Positions 38,989 to 47,481 of a DNA stretch of 64,000 nt are shown in pieces (positions within the stretch are counted from its first letter, which is position 1; each line of letters opens with the position of its first letter). Below the pieces are notes generated by a model, which saw nothing but the letters and a program-made list of their open reading frames with translations, ran no database searches and was not told the DNA's origin. This DNA comes from Nitrosomonas sp. (GTDB lineage Bacteria > Pseudomonadota > Gammaproteobacteria > Burkholderiales > Nitrosomonadaceae), in contig BQJA01000004.1 in NCBI GenBank assembly GCA_021604405.1, forward strand, positions 1-64,000, read 5' to 3'. Made by a program: the position numbers and the translations under genes.

Positions 38989-39016
38989 GTGAATTGTTAT
39001 CATTATTGTTAATTAT
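38989..39016. promoter_or_regulatory. Fur-like iron box
   Basis: The sequence around TTGTTATCATTATTGTTAAT contains ATCATTAT intact and matches about 13 of 19 positions of the enterobacterial Fur consensus when aligned at 38989-39007. It lies 66 bp upstream of the minus-strand start at 38923 and about 190 bp upstream of the plus-strand gene at 39203, in an AT-rich divergent region. It would fit iron-responsive control of the small gene plus peroxiredoxin, but AT-rich DNA gives such matches by chance. Confidence 0.4.
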
Positions 39017-39202
39017 TTATAAATCAATTATCCACACTTTGTCAGAGGCGCTAATCATTACCCGGTAGTCAGGAAAGGCACCAAATGCTGAAATGACTCG
39101 GTTCTTCAGCTAATTCAGCGGAAGTGTTAATCGCGCAGATATGTACTGAGTATCAAGTCTTACCATTATTTGCCGTCATAGTAAGACCGATAAAGTTACT
39201 CG

Positions 39203-39838
39203 ATGAATTATTACTTTTCTTATCAAATGATTGAATCAAAATTTTTATTTATTCTGGCTGCTTTTCTGTTTTTATCAGCGTGTTCTGATAAGCAACCTGG
39301 GCTACCGGCATTATCCGCTAATGCAGTGATTCTGGCCTATGGTGACAGTATCACCGCTGGAAATGGCGCGCCGCCAGCGCAGAATTACCCGAGCCTGCTG
39401 GCAGAAAAATTACAGCGCACGGTTATTAATGCGGGTGTACCTGGCGAAATTAGCGCTAACGGATTGAAGCGCCTTCCCGCCCTGCTGGACAAGCACCAGC
39501 CGGCATTACTGCTTTTATGCCACGGTGGTAATGACATGATACGCAAGCTGGGCAAGAATGAATTGGCGAAGAACCTCAGAGCCATGATTGACGAAGCAAT
39601 AAGCCGTGATATAAGTGTTGTACTCATCGGTGTTCCAAAACCGGGAATCTTCCTTGAAAGTCTGAACATATACAACCAGATTGCTGGGGAATACAATTTA
39701 CCGGTCGAGCGAGAGGTTGTGCCAAAAGTATTGGCCGATAATGCCTTAAAATCGGATTTAATTCATCCAAATGCACGCGGATACGCTATGATGGCAGATT
39801 CAATCTTTTTGCTGCTGAAAAAGAACGGGGCCATTTAA
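39203..39838 (+). CDS. GDSL/SGNH-family lipoprotein esterase (TesA-like lysophospholipase)
   Basis: The 211-residue SGNH hydrolase has block I AYGDSITAG with nucleophile Ser49, the Gly/Asn oxyanion residues in ANG and CHGGND, and the C-terminal Asp/His pair in DLIHPNARGY. This resembles TesA/lysophospholipase L1. The N-terminus carries a lipobox (FLSAC, Cys27), so it should be membrane-anchored in the periplasm rather than soluble like TesA. The ATG at 39227 (MIESKFLF) would give a more standard lipoprotein signal and may be the true start. Confidence 0.9.
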   Translation: MNYYFSYQMIESKFLFILAAFLFLSACSDKQPGLPALSANAVILAYGDSITAGNGAPPAQNYPSLLAEKLQRTVINAGVPGEISANGLKRLPALLDKHQPALLLLCHGGNDMIRKLGKNELAKNLRAMIDEAISRDISVVLIGVPKPGIFLESLNIYNQIAGEYNLPVEREVVPKVLADNALKSDLIHPNARGYAMMADSIFLLLKKNGAI

Positions 39839-40315
39839 GCGATGGCTGTTATTGCTGTTGGACAGGCTTCCTTGTTTCGTAGGTTTGAGGATCGAAAAGC
39901 CAGAATATGTTACGTTTGTCTGAGTACAATCTTTGTTATTCACATGCAGTAAGTAGATAAGCGCTGATATCTGAAACACCGAAATGTACCTGAATCTTTC
40001 ACTGTAACTCACCTGTCGCTTCTCTAACCGAAGTTTCCTCCAGACTTGCCTGGCTAATATGAAAGGTATGTTTTCTGTAACCCTATTATAATACGTTTTT
40101 TTACTCATTATCAGTCAGTTGGCGAAGGTCTAGCTGGCTCATTCTATATTACAGCGATGCAACTTGAATATCTGTTAGCAACTTGAATGCCTTGTCATCA
40201 CCTGTAACAGGATTACAATGGGAGATGCTTATCTTGGCGCCAATTAACAATATTAGCGCATGAAAATCCGTCAGGTGTTTTTTATTTTTTAGCGAGTCGT
40301 TTTGAATTTATATTT
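39839..40315. other. Gap of 477 bp without a supported gene
   Basis: AT-rich sequence between the GDSL esterase and the alpha/beta hydrolase. A minus-strand frame (39800-40108) overlaps the end of the esterase gene in antisense, has no ribosome binding site and shows no family features. I see no clear terminator or repeat. The promoter of the downstream gene must be in the right part, but I cannot place it. Confidence 0.3.
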
Positions 40316-41776
40316 ATGTTGCGAAAGTTATTAAAACATGGGCTGTTATTTCTTCTGTATGGAGCTGTCTGCAGCGCTGCAATGGCTCTATATTTATTTA
40401 TTGATCATTTACAAAACCGGCCAGATTTGCAGCCATGGCATTTAGCGACGTTGGATGACGACTATATTGCGGCAAAGAATGAAAAAATTACCAGTATTGC
40501 TGATTATTTGAAGTTGGAAGATAAACTGTTCGGGCAACTGCAAAATCAGGTTTATAACCAGATTGAACCGGAACGTCGCCGTATGCTCAATCGATATAGC
40601 CGCGACAGCCTGGCAGACCCGGGCAAATTCGATCGCAACTGGAATAGAACGTTTGAATTAGAAGCGGCCAATCCACGTGGCGGTGTATTATTGATTCACG
40701 GCTTGTCCGACTCTCCTTACAGCATGCGGGGCATGGGGGAAATTTTCCATGCAATGGGTTTCTGGGTGGTAGGCATCAGATTGCCGGGTCATGGAACGGC
40801 GCCATCCGGATTGTTAAATGTAACATGGCAGGATTTTGCCGCTGTGACCGATTTTGCTGCCAATCACGTAAAACAGCAGATCGGTGAGGAAAAACCGTTT
40901 TACATCGCTGGGTATTCCACGGGCGCTGCGCTGGCTGTGGAATATTCGTTGCGCATCCTGGCAGGCAGTGATGATCCCATGCCTGATGGGTTAATTTTGC
41001 TCGCGCCTGCTATTGGTGTTTCCCCGATTGCTGCACTGGCAGTTTGGCAAGAAAGGCTGTCAGCAATACCCGGGCTGAAAAAAACCGCCTGGGAGAGTAT
41101 TCAACCGGAGTATGATCCTTTTAGGTATCGATCCTTTGCGGTCAATGCGGGTAATCAAATACATAAATTAACCACAGAAATTAACAGACTGGTCCGTAAA
41201 CTGGATCAAGGTCAAGGAATAAAAGGCTTTCCTAAGGTATTAGCATTTCAATCCATTGTTGATGCGACGATTAGTACACCAGCATTAATCAGCGGGTTGT
41301 TTGATCATTTGGCTAATGAAGGACATGAGCTTGTTTTATTTGATATAAACCGCAACACTGAAGCTGAGCCGTTGCTGGTATCAAGTCCCGAAGCGACAAC
41401 GAAAGCATTGCTAAAAAATCGCTTTCTACCGTTTAAACTGACTTTAATTAGCAATACCTCAAATGAATCGAATAAGGTGTCAGAATATCAAAAACAGGCA
41501 AATAGCGATTTGGTGACGAAAAAACCGCTGGCACTTAGCTGGCCCAAAAGTATTTTATCCTTGTCTCATGTTGCGCTGCCTTTTCCGCCAAATGATGTGT
41601 TATATGGTGTACAGCGGAATCCTAAACACGCCGGTATTTATTTGGGACGGATCAACATAATGGGGGAGAGGGGGTTGCTGCTGATTTCCGCGGATGAAGT
41701 GATTCGTTTGCGCTATAACCCTTTTTTCCCTTACTTGAAACACCGGATGGAAGCGTTTGTAACAAATAATAATTAG
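40316..41776 (+). CDS. Membrane-anchored alpha/beta hydrolase (serine aminopeptidase S33-like)
   Basis: This 486-residue protein has an N-terminal membrane segment (about residues 8-29). Its hydrolase core has oxyanion motif LLIHGLSDSPYSM (about 125-137), GIRLPGHG, and nucleophile elbow GYSTGA with Ser201. It resembles monoglyceride-lipase/lysophospholipase-like S33 members, so an ester of a lipid or small acyl compound is a plausible substrate. The C-terminal part (after about 350) is less conserved. No ribosome binding site is obvious before the ATG. It stands alone between two gaps. Confidence 0.85.
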   Translation: MLRKLLKHGLLFLLYGAVCSAAMALYLFIDHLQNRPDLQPWHLATLDDDYIAAKNEKITSIADYLKLEDKLFGQLQNQVYNQIEPERRRMLNRYSRDSLADPGKFDRNWNRTFELEAANPRGGVLLIHGLSDSPYSMRGMGEIFHAMGFWVVGIRLPGHGTAPSGLLNVTWQDFAAVTDFAANHVKQQIGEEKPFYIAGYSTGAALAVEYSLRILAGSDDPMPDGLILLAPAIGVSPIAALAVWQERLSAIPGLKKTAWESIQPEYDPFRYRSFAVNAGNQIHKLTTEINRLVRKLDQGQGIKGFPKVLAFQSIVDATISTPALISGLFDHLANEGHELVLFDINRNTEAEPLLVSSPEATTKALLKNRFLPFKLTLISNTSNESNKVSEYQKQANSDLVTKKPLALSWPKSILSLSHVALPFPPNDVLYGVQRNPKHAGIYLGRINIMGERGLLLISADEVIRLRYNPFFPYLKHRMEAFVTNNN

Positions 41777-42269
41777 TCGGCCCCGAAGCATATCTCAGCC
41801 AGCTAAAAGGCGCGTTTATTTTTTTATACGCATCAATTGTGTTTTTAAGAATGGCGACTAGCTTACATTGAGTCGAAACGGGCTTGGCTTCGGTAACAGT
41901 CCGCTTGTTTTTCAACAGCTTAGTATGCGCTGTAAATGCTGCCGAAGATTTTTATACCTGGGACGGTTTTTGAGATGACAGGCGGTTTGCCTGCAAATTT
42001 TGCGTTCATCTGAACGCAATCATATTACTGTCACGTTACTCTGCTAGCATTCTGGCAAGCCGGAATTGTTAATGCGGGTGGACTCGGCGGTGGGTGCGGC
42101 ATCAATATGATGCATCAGCTGGCGCAACGCTCCGTTCTGGAATTAATACTGCTTGGCCTGTATTACTTGATCGGGACGTAGACGGGTATACCGTTGTGTT
42201 TGACAACCAAATCAACTTCCAGTATTTTTGCCGAATATAATTTTATATAATCAAGTCAAGGAATTTTAA
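41777..42269. other. Gap of 493 bp with a hairpin and a possible coding relic
   Basis: A perfect 8-bp inverted repeat with a 4-nt loop (TTGCGTTC / GAACGCAA) lies at 42000-42019; without a T-run it is not a standard terminator. On the minus strand about 25 codons ending at 42163 read plausibly as protein (LEVDLVVKHNGIPVYVPIK, then stop) but lack a start, so they may be a relic. No complete gene is visible. Confidence 0.3.
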
Positions 42270-42791
42270 ATGAAACGGACTCTGTTAATCGCGGCCATGG
42301 CTTTGATGGCTGTCAGTATTATGAGCTGTACCAATACTCCTATTACTGTCAGTTCTGATTATGATCAGGATTATGATTTTGCGAAATTGAAAACCTTTAA
42401 ATTTCTTGATATCCCGCCTGAGTCCGGTATCAATGAGCTGGATGCCGGTCGTCTCAAGCGTGCTGTAGAAAAAGTAATGGGCGGTAAGGGGTATACGGTT
42501 TCTGAACAAGCCGACTTCGGCGTTGCCATGCATTTTGGTGTTCAAGAGAAGACCCAGATTGATACGATCAGTTATGGCTATTATGGCTGGGGTCCTGGTG
42601 GCGCTCAGGTCTGGCAATACGATGAAGGTACGCTCGTGATTGATTTTATTGATATGGAAAAAAATCATTTGATTTGGCGCGGATCAGGTACAAAGATTCT
42701 CTCTGACAATCCGAGTATCGAAGAAAAGACAAAAAATATTAATGAAGCGGTTACTAAAATTTTGAATGAGTTTCCTCCGACGACGAAGTAG
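42270..42791 (+). CDS. DUF4136 family lipoprotein
   Basis: The 173-residue protein starts with a lipoprotein signal (lipobox IMSC, Cys20) and matches the DUF4136 pattern: SDYDQDYDFAKLKTFKF near the start, a central YGYYGWG stretch, GTLVIDFIDMEKNHLIWRG, and a C-terminal helix ending KILNEFPP. The function of the family is unknown; members are envelope lipoproteins. AAGGAA lies about 10 nt before the ATG. It is monocistronic by position. Confidence 0.88.
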   Translation: MKRTLLIAAMALMAVSIMSCTNTPITVSSDYDQDYDFAKLKTFKFLDIPPESGINELDAGRLKRAVEKVMGGKGYTVSEQADFGVAMHFGVQEKTQIDTISYGYYGWGPGGAQVWQYDEGTLVIDFIDMEKNHLIWRGSGTKILSDNPSIEEKTKNINEAVTKILNEFPPTTK

Positions 42792-42878
42792 AAAATGGGT
42801 GCGGGACACCGCATTGGCAGGAGAAAGGGGAAGGGATGGTATTTTTTCGTGATTTTAGGCGATAAATCTGTTACCTTC

Positions 42879-43040
42879 TCATTCCCAATCTTGAATTAAA
42901 GGCTGTGTATAACCGTTCGGCGTTTTTTTAACGGTATATTCAGTTTCACCCTTGTCTTGCTGTTTTTTTTGGCACTGCGCTATTTCCGTTGAGCCTTCGA
43001 TTCTCCCAGCGCAAAGGATACCGTACCATTTATCGGCCAT
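42879..43040 (-). CDS. Possible short gene or C-terminal gene remnant
   Basis: From ATG at 43040 a 53-codon minus-strand frame reads a polar, protein-like sequence (MADKWYGILCAGRIEG, then CQKKQQDKGETEYTVKK, ending LIQDWE). The same frame stays open for 31 more codons upstream, to a TGA at 43136-43134, with equally protein-like residues (ITFAGTSYRCSASSG). There is no start in that extension and no ribosome binding site before the ATG. This suggests the 3' part of a decayed gene rather than an intact one. I do not recognise the family. Confidence 0.3.
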   Translation of the reverse strand: MADKWYGILCAGRIEGSTEIAQCQKKQQDKGETEYTVKKTPNGYTQPLIQDWE

Positions 43041-43382
43041 TCCGATAATCCGGATAGCAGTATTATTGCACGTGCGTACGTTACGGCCTGATGAAGCGCT
43101 GCACCGGTACGACGTTCCCGCAAAAGTTATATTTCATCCCGGTATGCAACCAAAATCAATAACTTTTTATCGGTTCGTGTCCAGCAATTTTTTTTCTGCT
43201 GCAACTATTTTACTCGCTGCCTATAATTAGCATTTTTTTATCTTTTTCTTTATATGCAAGGTATCTTTGTCATGAGATAAGCGCAAAGTGGTTTGAGAGA
43301 AGGAATTGGAAGAGATAATTTTATTAATATCTCTCCTGGGTTTAATGCGGTAAAGATAATGCCTTAGAGGAGGTCGATATAC

Positions 43383-44168
43383 ATGAAATTCAAGCTGTTT
43401 GTTGTGTTGCTGATGATTCTTCTTTTTTCAGCCTGCGCAACGACGCCGACAGGCCGCAGTCAGTTGGTGTTTATGCCAGATGATGAAGTGAATGCAATGG
43501 GATTGCAGGCATTTGATAATTTAAAAAAAGAAAAACCGATGAGTGACAACGTCGAGGTCGTTCAATTCGTGCAATGTATTTCAGATGCCATTACACGTGA
43601 AGTTGGCGGAGAATGGGAGGTCGCGGTATTTAAGGATGCTTCATTGAATGCTTTTGCATTGCCCGGCGGGAAGATCGGCATGCATACTGGATTGGTCGGT
43701 CTGGTGGATAATCAGGATCAATTGGCAACAGTGATCGGTCATGAAGTGGCCCATGTACTCGCCAAGCATAGTAACGAACGCATGTCGCAGGAACTGGGCA
43801 CGCAGGTGGGAATATCACTGATTTCAGCAGTTGCCGCGCCGCAGACGGCATTGGGACAGACGGCAGTCAGTTTGCTGGGGATAGGCGCGGAATATGGAGT
43901 TATCATGCCGTATAGCAGATTGCACGAAAGTGAGGCGGATATAATTGGCCTGGATCTGATGGCTGAAGCAGGTTTTAACCCGATTGAAAGTGTCACATTA
44001 TGGCGCAAAATGGCGCAGGCCAGTCAAGGCGCGCAGCCAGCAGAATTCCTGTCGACACATCCGTCCCACGCAACGCGCATTGAAGATCTGCAGGCACATA
44101 TGCCAACAGCATTGAAGTTGCAGCAACAGGCAAATGCCAGCGGGAAGAAGCCGCGTTGTGTGAAGTAA
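43383..44168 (+). CDS. M48 family metalloprotease lipoprotein (LoiP/YcaL-like)
   Basis: The 261-residue protein has a lipobox (FSAC, Cys18), the zinc motif HEVAH at 120-124 with catalytic Glu121, and the third ligand in RLHESEADIIG (about 183-193). This is the M48 Oma1/LoiP type, a periplasmic zinc protease tied to outer-membrane quality control. STHPSHATRI near the C-terminus is also typical of the family. A strong AGGAGG ribosome binding site precedes the ATG. It ends convergent to the diacylglycerol-kinase-like gene. Confidence 0.93.
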   Translation: MKFKLFVVLLMILLFSACATTPTGRSQLVFMPDDEVNAMGLQAFDNLKKEKPMSDNVEVVQFVQCISDAITREVGGEWEVAVFKDASLNAFALPGGKIGMHTGLVGLVDNQDQLATVIGHEVAHVLAKHSNERMSQELGTQVGISLISAVAAPQTALGQTAVSLLGIGAEYGVIMPYSRLHESEADIIGLDLMAEAGFNPIESVTLWRKMAQASQGAQPAEFLSTHPSHATRIEDLQAHMPTALKLQQQANASGKKPRCVK

Positions 44169-44185
44169 TGTAGAAACCGGTGAAA

Positions 44186-44256
44186 CAGGGTTTAGCAAAA
44201 TCTAATTTTGCAGGTCCAATAAAAGTGAGCCACTGTTAGATAGTAGATAAACCCTG
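44186..44256. terminator. Hairpin region between convergent genes
   Basis: A perfect 7-bp stem with a 3-nt loop (GCAAAAT / ATTTTGC, 44195-44211) is nested between the arms of a 9-bp inverted repeat (CAGGGTTTA at 44186 and TAAACCCTG at 44248). It lies between the stops of the protease and the kinase-family gene, where a bidirectional terminator would be expected. No long T-run follows. Confidence 0.3.
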
Positions 44257-44275
44257 AGATAGTTTTCGTCTACGA

Positions 44276-45274
44276 TTAAGGTTGAAATAGCACTCTGATC
44301 GGTTTTGGATTGATACTGAACTCAAGCGTGTTTTCTGCTTTGATGTCGCGGTTACGAAAATAATCGCCATCAACTTGTAAGGGGTAGTCCAGATCATGCA
44401 GTGTAAGAGAAATATTTGCGCCCGTGAAATATTGCAATGGAAGGTTTGCCGGTTTGTGTTGTAGAATTTTCACGGCCTTGATCAATTCGTGCTTTCTTTG
44501 CGAGCCGGGTAAAAAACCAACAACAAGTTTATCGGTTGTTGGGCTGGCGTCAGGGACCAGCATTAAATTCTTTGCATAAGCTGAACTGTTGGCTACAATC
44601 ACGTAACCTGATTCGCGATTGACTGTTACCCGGCCGTCAACGGTAATGGTGACGGTTGGGTGATGCAGTGAAAATAAAGCGGTTGTTCCTTGCCACGCAT
44701 AAATGGTGTCATTAAGTGGTCCTGTTCGTTTGCCAATTCGTTTGACTGTCAGTGAATCAAGGCCCATGGATGCCATAATAAAAAAAGGTTTTTTCCCTTG
44801 GATTCCATTGCCGCTGATCAGGCCAAAGTATTGTTCCTGACATTTCCCGAAAGTAATGGCCCGAAGCAAATCATCGATATTTGCGCTCATATTATAAGAA
44901 CGTGCAATAAGCGATTCATTGCCGCCGGGAACAACATAAAGTGGCGTTTGTGCTCTGCTCAGCGCGCGCAGTAATTTTCTTACCGTGCCGTCTCCACCGA
45001 CGACGACGACCAGATCACTTTCAACAATATCGGTTGCCATGCGTCGATATCGCCGCATTTTTTTTTCTGATTCACTCACTATGACGGTTATTCCATGACT
45101 GGTAAGCGTTTTCTCAAAATCAACCGCCCGAGAAATTGAATTTCCAGCACTAGATATCGGATTGAATATAACCAATACTTGCTTCGGTGCGGGTAGTTCA
45201 ATTAACACTCTGTTTTGTTGAGATAAATTATCGCTGTTCACTTTAGAGGAAAATATTGTATTGTTTGCTAACAT
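44276..45274 (-). CDS. Diacylglycerol/lipid kinase family protein (DAGK catalytic domain)
   Basis: The 332-residue protein has the DAGK-catalytic fold: VLVIFNPISSAGNS near residue 34, the nucleotide motif VVVVGGDGTVRKLL (about 90-103) and the PGGNES stretch (about 117). YegS, bacterial DgkB and sphingosine kinases share this layout; the lipid substrate cannot be told from sequence. It lies 162 bp downstream of the glycosyltransferase on the same strand. With that gene and the PAP2 phosphatase it may act on diacylglycerol, either recycling it to phosphatidic acid or phosphorylating a glycolipid. No ribosome binding site is obvious before the ATG. Confidence 0.85.
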   Translation of the reverse strand: MLANNTIFSSKVNSDNLSQQNRVLIELPAPKQVLVIFNPISSAGNSISRAVDFEKTLTSHGITVIVSESEKKMRRYRRMATDIVESDLVVVVGGDGTVRKLLRALSRAQTPLYVVPGGNESLIARSYNMSANIDDLLRAITFGKCQEQYFGLISGNGIQGKKPFFIMASMGLDSLTVKRIGKRTGPLNDTIYAWQGTTALFSLHHPTVTITVDGRVTVNRESGYVIVANSSAYAKNLMLVPDASPTTDKLVVGFLPGSQRKHELIKAVKILQHKPANLPLQYFTGANISLTLHDLDYPLQVDGDYFRNRDIKAENTLEFSINPKPIRVLFQP

Positions 45275-45436
45275 TTTTAGTCAGTGCTGATGGAACGCAG
45301 GTAAAGGGGCATAGATAACGATTTGAATCCTGCAGCAGTCGGCTGGTGCAACCATTTAGACATTGTCGTGATTTTTCTGAAGCCGAATTTCCAGGATTTT
45401 TATGCGTAGAATTGTAAGTAATGCGTTATTTTGAAT

Positions 45437-46480
45437 CTATGGTAAGTCGACCGGCAGAACCTTGACTTCCGCCCAGATTTTATCGAGCCAAGCCGGGTCA
45501 ATTGCTGGCAAACCATCCGCTATCCACTTCACGAGATACCTGGCAATGTTGGGGTAAGTGATACGGACTGCTTTCGTTTCATGCAGCCAATGTTCGATAG
45601 CGACAGGGTCCATATTGTGCATCGTGTGACCATACCCCAGTTCTTTGAGCGCCAGTGCGTTGGAAACTTGCTCCATCTGCGCATGCAGCGGTTTAGCCAG
45701 AATTTTTTTTCCTAACTGGAGTGATTCGCTGGCCAGTTCAAAACCGGCGTTACTGATGATACCAGCGCAATTATATAAGTCCTGTTGGAAGCCTTGACGG
45801 GACAGCGGATGGCAATGAATATGCGCATATGGAGACGGCACAACCTCCGGTGAATAAACAAAAAACTCAAAATCTTTAAACGGTGCTAAAAGCGTGATGA
45901 TGTCATGTTGATTTTCAAAAGGTAAATAGACAACGATTTTATTAATTTGCACAGCCTGAGGAATGGCTGGCGTTTCGATAATCGGCGGCAAAATCGGTTG
46001 GTTGAAATGATGCCAGTGTAAGCCAATACCCACATCGGCCGGTGCGAAATTCTTCATAACAAGTTCGGCCAATGGATCACTGCCAGCTCGGGGTATATCA
46101 TGAAAAAATGCATATTGATGACCAATGCCAATTACCTTTTTGTTTTGCCGGCGTGACGCCCATGCGGATACCGGTTCAAAATCACTGATCACGATATCGT
46201 AGCGGCTCAAGTCCAGTTGTTTAATGTCTCTCAGAAAACGTATTGGTTTAGCCTGGTAAGCGGATTTAATGTAGTTGACTTTGCCGTTTCTGGACTTAAA
46301 AGTTAGTCCTTCGTTCCACAGATAGTGATTAAAAACCGCCATTTCAAAAAACTTTTCTTTTGGTCTGCCAGAAAAATGATAAGTAACGTCAAATCCTGCA
46401 GCCTGTAATTCCTTGGCCATCACTCGGCCGCGGGTGATATGACCATTGCCGGTACCTTGAATACCATAAAATATTTTCAT
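45437..46480 (-). CDS. MJ1255/VC2487-type glycosyltransferase
   Basis: This 347-residue GT-B-like protein has the family's N-terminal signature (KIFYGIQGTGNGHITRG, then FHFSG-like YHFSGRP) and central ISDFEPVSAWA. The second domain has ISNAGFELASESLQLGKK, the nucleotide-sugar region related to MurG and diacylglycerol glycosyltransferases. No family member's reaction is known to me with certainty. The start overlaps the PAP2 phosphatase stop by 4 bp (ATGA), so they are translationally coupled. With a phosphatase that can make diacylglycerol, transfer of a sugar to diacylglycerol is the reasonable inference. Confidence 0.85.
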   Translation of the reverse strand: MKIFYGIQGTGNGHITRGRVMAKELQAAGFDVTYHFSGRPKEKFFEMAVFNHYLWNEGLTFKSRNGKVNYIKSAYQAKPIRFLRDIKQLDLSRYDIVISDFEPVSAWASRRQNKKVIGIGHQYAFFHDIPRAGSDPLAELVMKNFAPADVGIGLHWHHFNQPILPPIIETPAIPQAVQINKIVVYLPFENQHDIITLLAPFKDFEFFVYSPEVVPSPYAHIHCHPLSRQGFQQDLYNCAGIISNAGFELASESLQLGKKILAKPLHAQMEQVSNALALKELGYGHTMHNMDPVAIEHWLHETKAVRITYPNIARYLVKWIADGLPAIDPAWLDKIWAEVKVLPVDLP

Positions 46481-47001
46481 TGCAGCACAACTCCTAAACT
46501 GATTAATGCTGCACTAATGCCCAAACTCATGCCCGCAACTATATCAGTCGGGAAATGAACGCCTAATGCCACACGTGAAAATCCAATCAGGCTTGCCCAG
46601 CAAAGTAATAACATAAAAATTGATGGATAAAAAAAGCTGCAAATTACAGCGATCATAAATGCTGCCGATGCATGACCGGATGGAAAACTGAATTGATCAG
46701 ATGGCTTGATCACACTTCGAAAGTCATCGAGTGCTGATTCCGGCCGGTTACGTTTGCAACCATTTTTCATTACAAAATAAATGGGGCGCTCGATTGCAAA
46801 ACCCAATAAGATTGCCTGGAGGAAAGGACTGGTATAATTTTCTTGCCAATAGACCCAGACAGCTAAAAGCAGGTAGAGATAACCGTCGCCCGTCTTGGAA
46901 ACATACCTGCTTACATTTGCTAGTACCGGATGTAATCGTGCGTTAAATAGCCGATTAAACATGATGATGTCGTACTGATGTATTTCATTCAGCAACTTCA
47001 T
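46477..47001 (-). CDS. PAP2 superfamily membrane phosphatase
   Basis: The 174-residue protein has about five membrane helices and all three phosphatase motifs: KNGCKRNRP (about 88-96), FPSGHASA (about 117-124) and SRVALGVHFPTD (about 149-160), with catalytic His and Asp. Enzymes of this family dephosphorylate phosphatidic acid, phosphatidylglycerol phosphate or undecaprenyl pyrophosphate at the membrane. Coupling to a glycosyltransferase favours production of diacylglycerol for glycolipid synthesis. An AAGGA sequence lies before the ATG. Four Pho-box-like half sites and a -10 precede the gene, so phosphate control is likely. Confidence 0.92.
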   Translation of the reverse strand: MKLLNEIHQYDIIMFNRLFNARLHPVLANVSRYVSKTGDGYLYLLLAVWVYWQENYTSPFLQAILLGFAIERPIYFVMKNGCKRNRPESALDDFRSVIKPSDQFSFPSGHASAAFMIAVICSFFYPSIFMLLLCWASLIGFSRVALGVHFPTDIVAGMSLGISAALISLGVVLQ

Positions 47002-47035
47002 AATAATCCTTACCCTTCATCCATGAAACTCGGTG

Positions 47036-47092
47036 AGATTACCGGGTGTTTGTGACATCCTAATGACTGTTAAATGACCTTTGTGTGACACA
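47036..47092 (-). promoter_or_regulatory. Tandem Pho-box-like promoter of the PAP2-glycosyltransferase operon
   Basis: On the minus strand GTCA followed by T or C occurs four times; the complementary TGAC begins at 47053, 47064, 47075 and 47086, exactly 11 bp apart. Each fits a 7-mer nnGTCA(T/C) with 4-bp spacers, the known layout of PhoB half-sites (CTGTCAT repeats). A -10 hexamer TAATCT lies at 47036-47041, about 10 bp after the last half-site, which is the usual place when the Pho box replaces the -35. The PAP2 start follows 35 bp downstream. Confidence 0.65.
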
Positions 47093-47481
47093 GTCATTCA
47101 GACCGCGCTCAGATGAAAGGGTCGTGCGTCCAGGGTTATTATTTTTGCTCGATATGACTGCTATTCCTGGATGGCTGCCAGGCAATACCGTTGGTGGCAA
47201 ATCAACGTTGTTCGCCCGATCAGCTGAATCTCCTGTTGTGGTGCGTTTAGCAGCGGTATTTATTGGGTTTGTAGCATGCAAAAACTGCTTTAGGTAAGGC
47301 TTATGAAGAGGGGTGTGCAGGTTTTCTCGGGGTCGCAGGCATGGTAATCGCGGATTCCAGGCCTGGATGATCGGAGTGTATGTCAATGAGGGGTTATCGA
47401 TTCAATAATAAGCGGAATTTTGCGGCCCCTTTAAAAAAGGGGCCGTGCTGTCAAGCAGTCTATTAAATAACTTTCAGACTG
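47093..47481. other. Gap without a supported gene
   Basis: Between the Pho-like promoter and the end of the cytochrome gene. Plus-strand (47085-47297) and minus-strand (47060-47386) frames overlap each other and have no ribosome binding site or family features. The only structure I see is the hairpin at 47423-47445. Confidence 0.3.
47423..47445 (-). terminator. Strong GC hairpin after the cytochrome gene
   Basis: A perfect 10-bp inverted repeat (CGGCCCCTTT / AAAGGGGCCG) with a 3-nt A loop lies about 37 bp past the stop of the minus-strand cytochrome gene. The stem is strong enough to stop transcription, although no T-run follows on the minus strand. Confidence 0.5.

Noticed and set aside
39800..40108. 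102-codon minus-strand frame
   Set aside because: Antisense to the end of the GDSL esterase, lacks a ribosome binding site, composition typical of AT-rich chance frames.
42952..43230. 92-codon plus-strand frame
   Set aside because: Lies antisense to the more protein-like minus-strand frame and has no ribosome binding site.
47085..47297. 70-codon plus-strand frame next to the Pho-like promoter
   Set aside because: Overlaps an equally long minus-strand frame; neither has start signals or family motifs.
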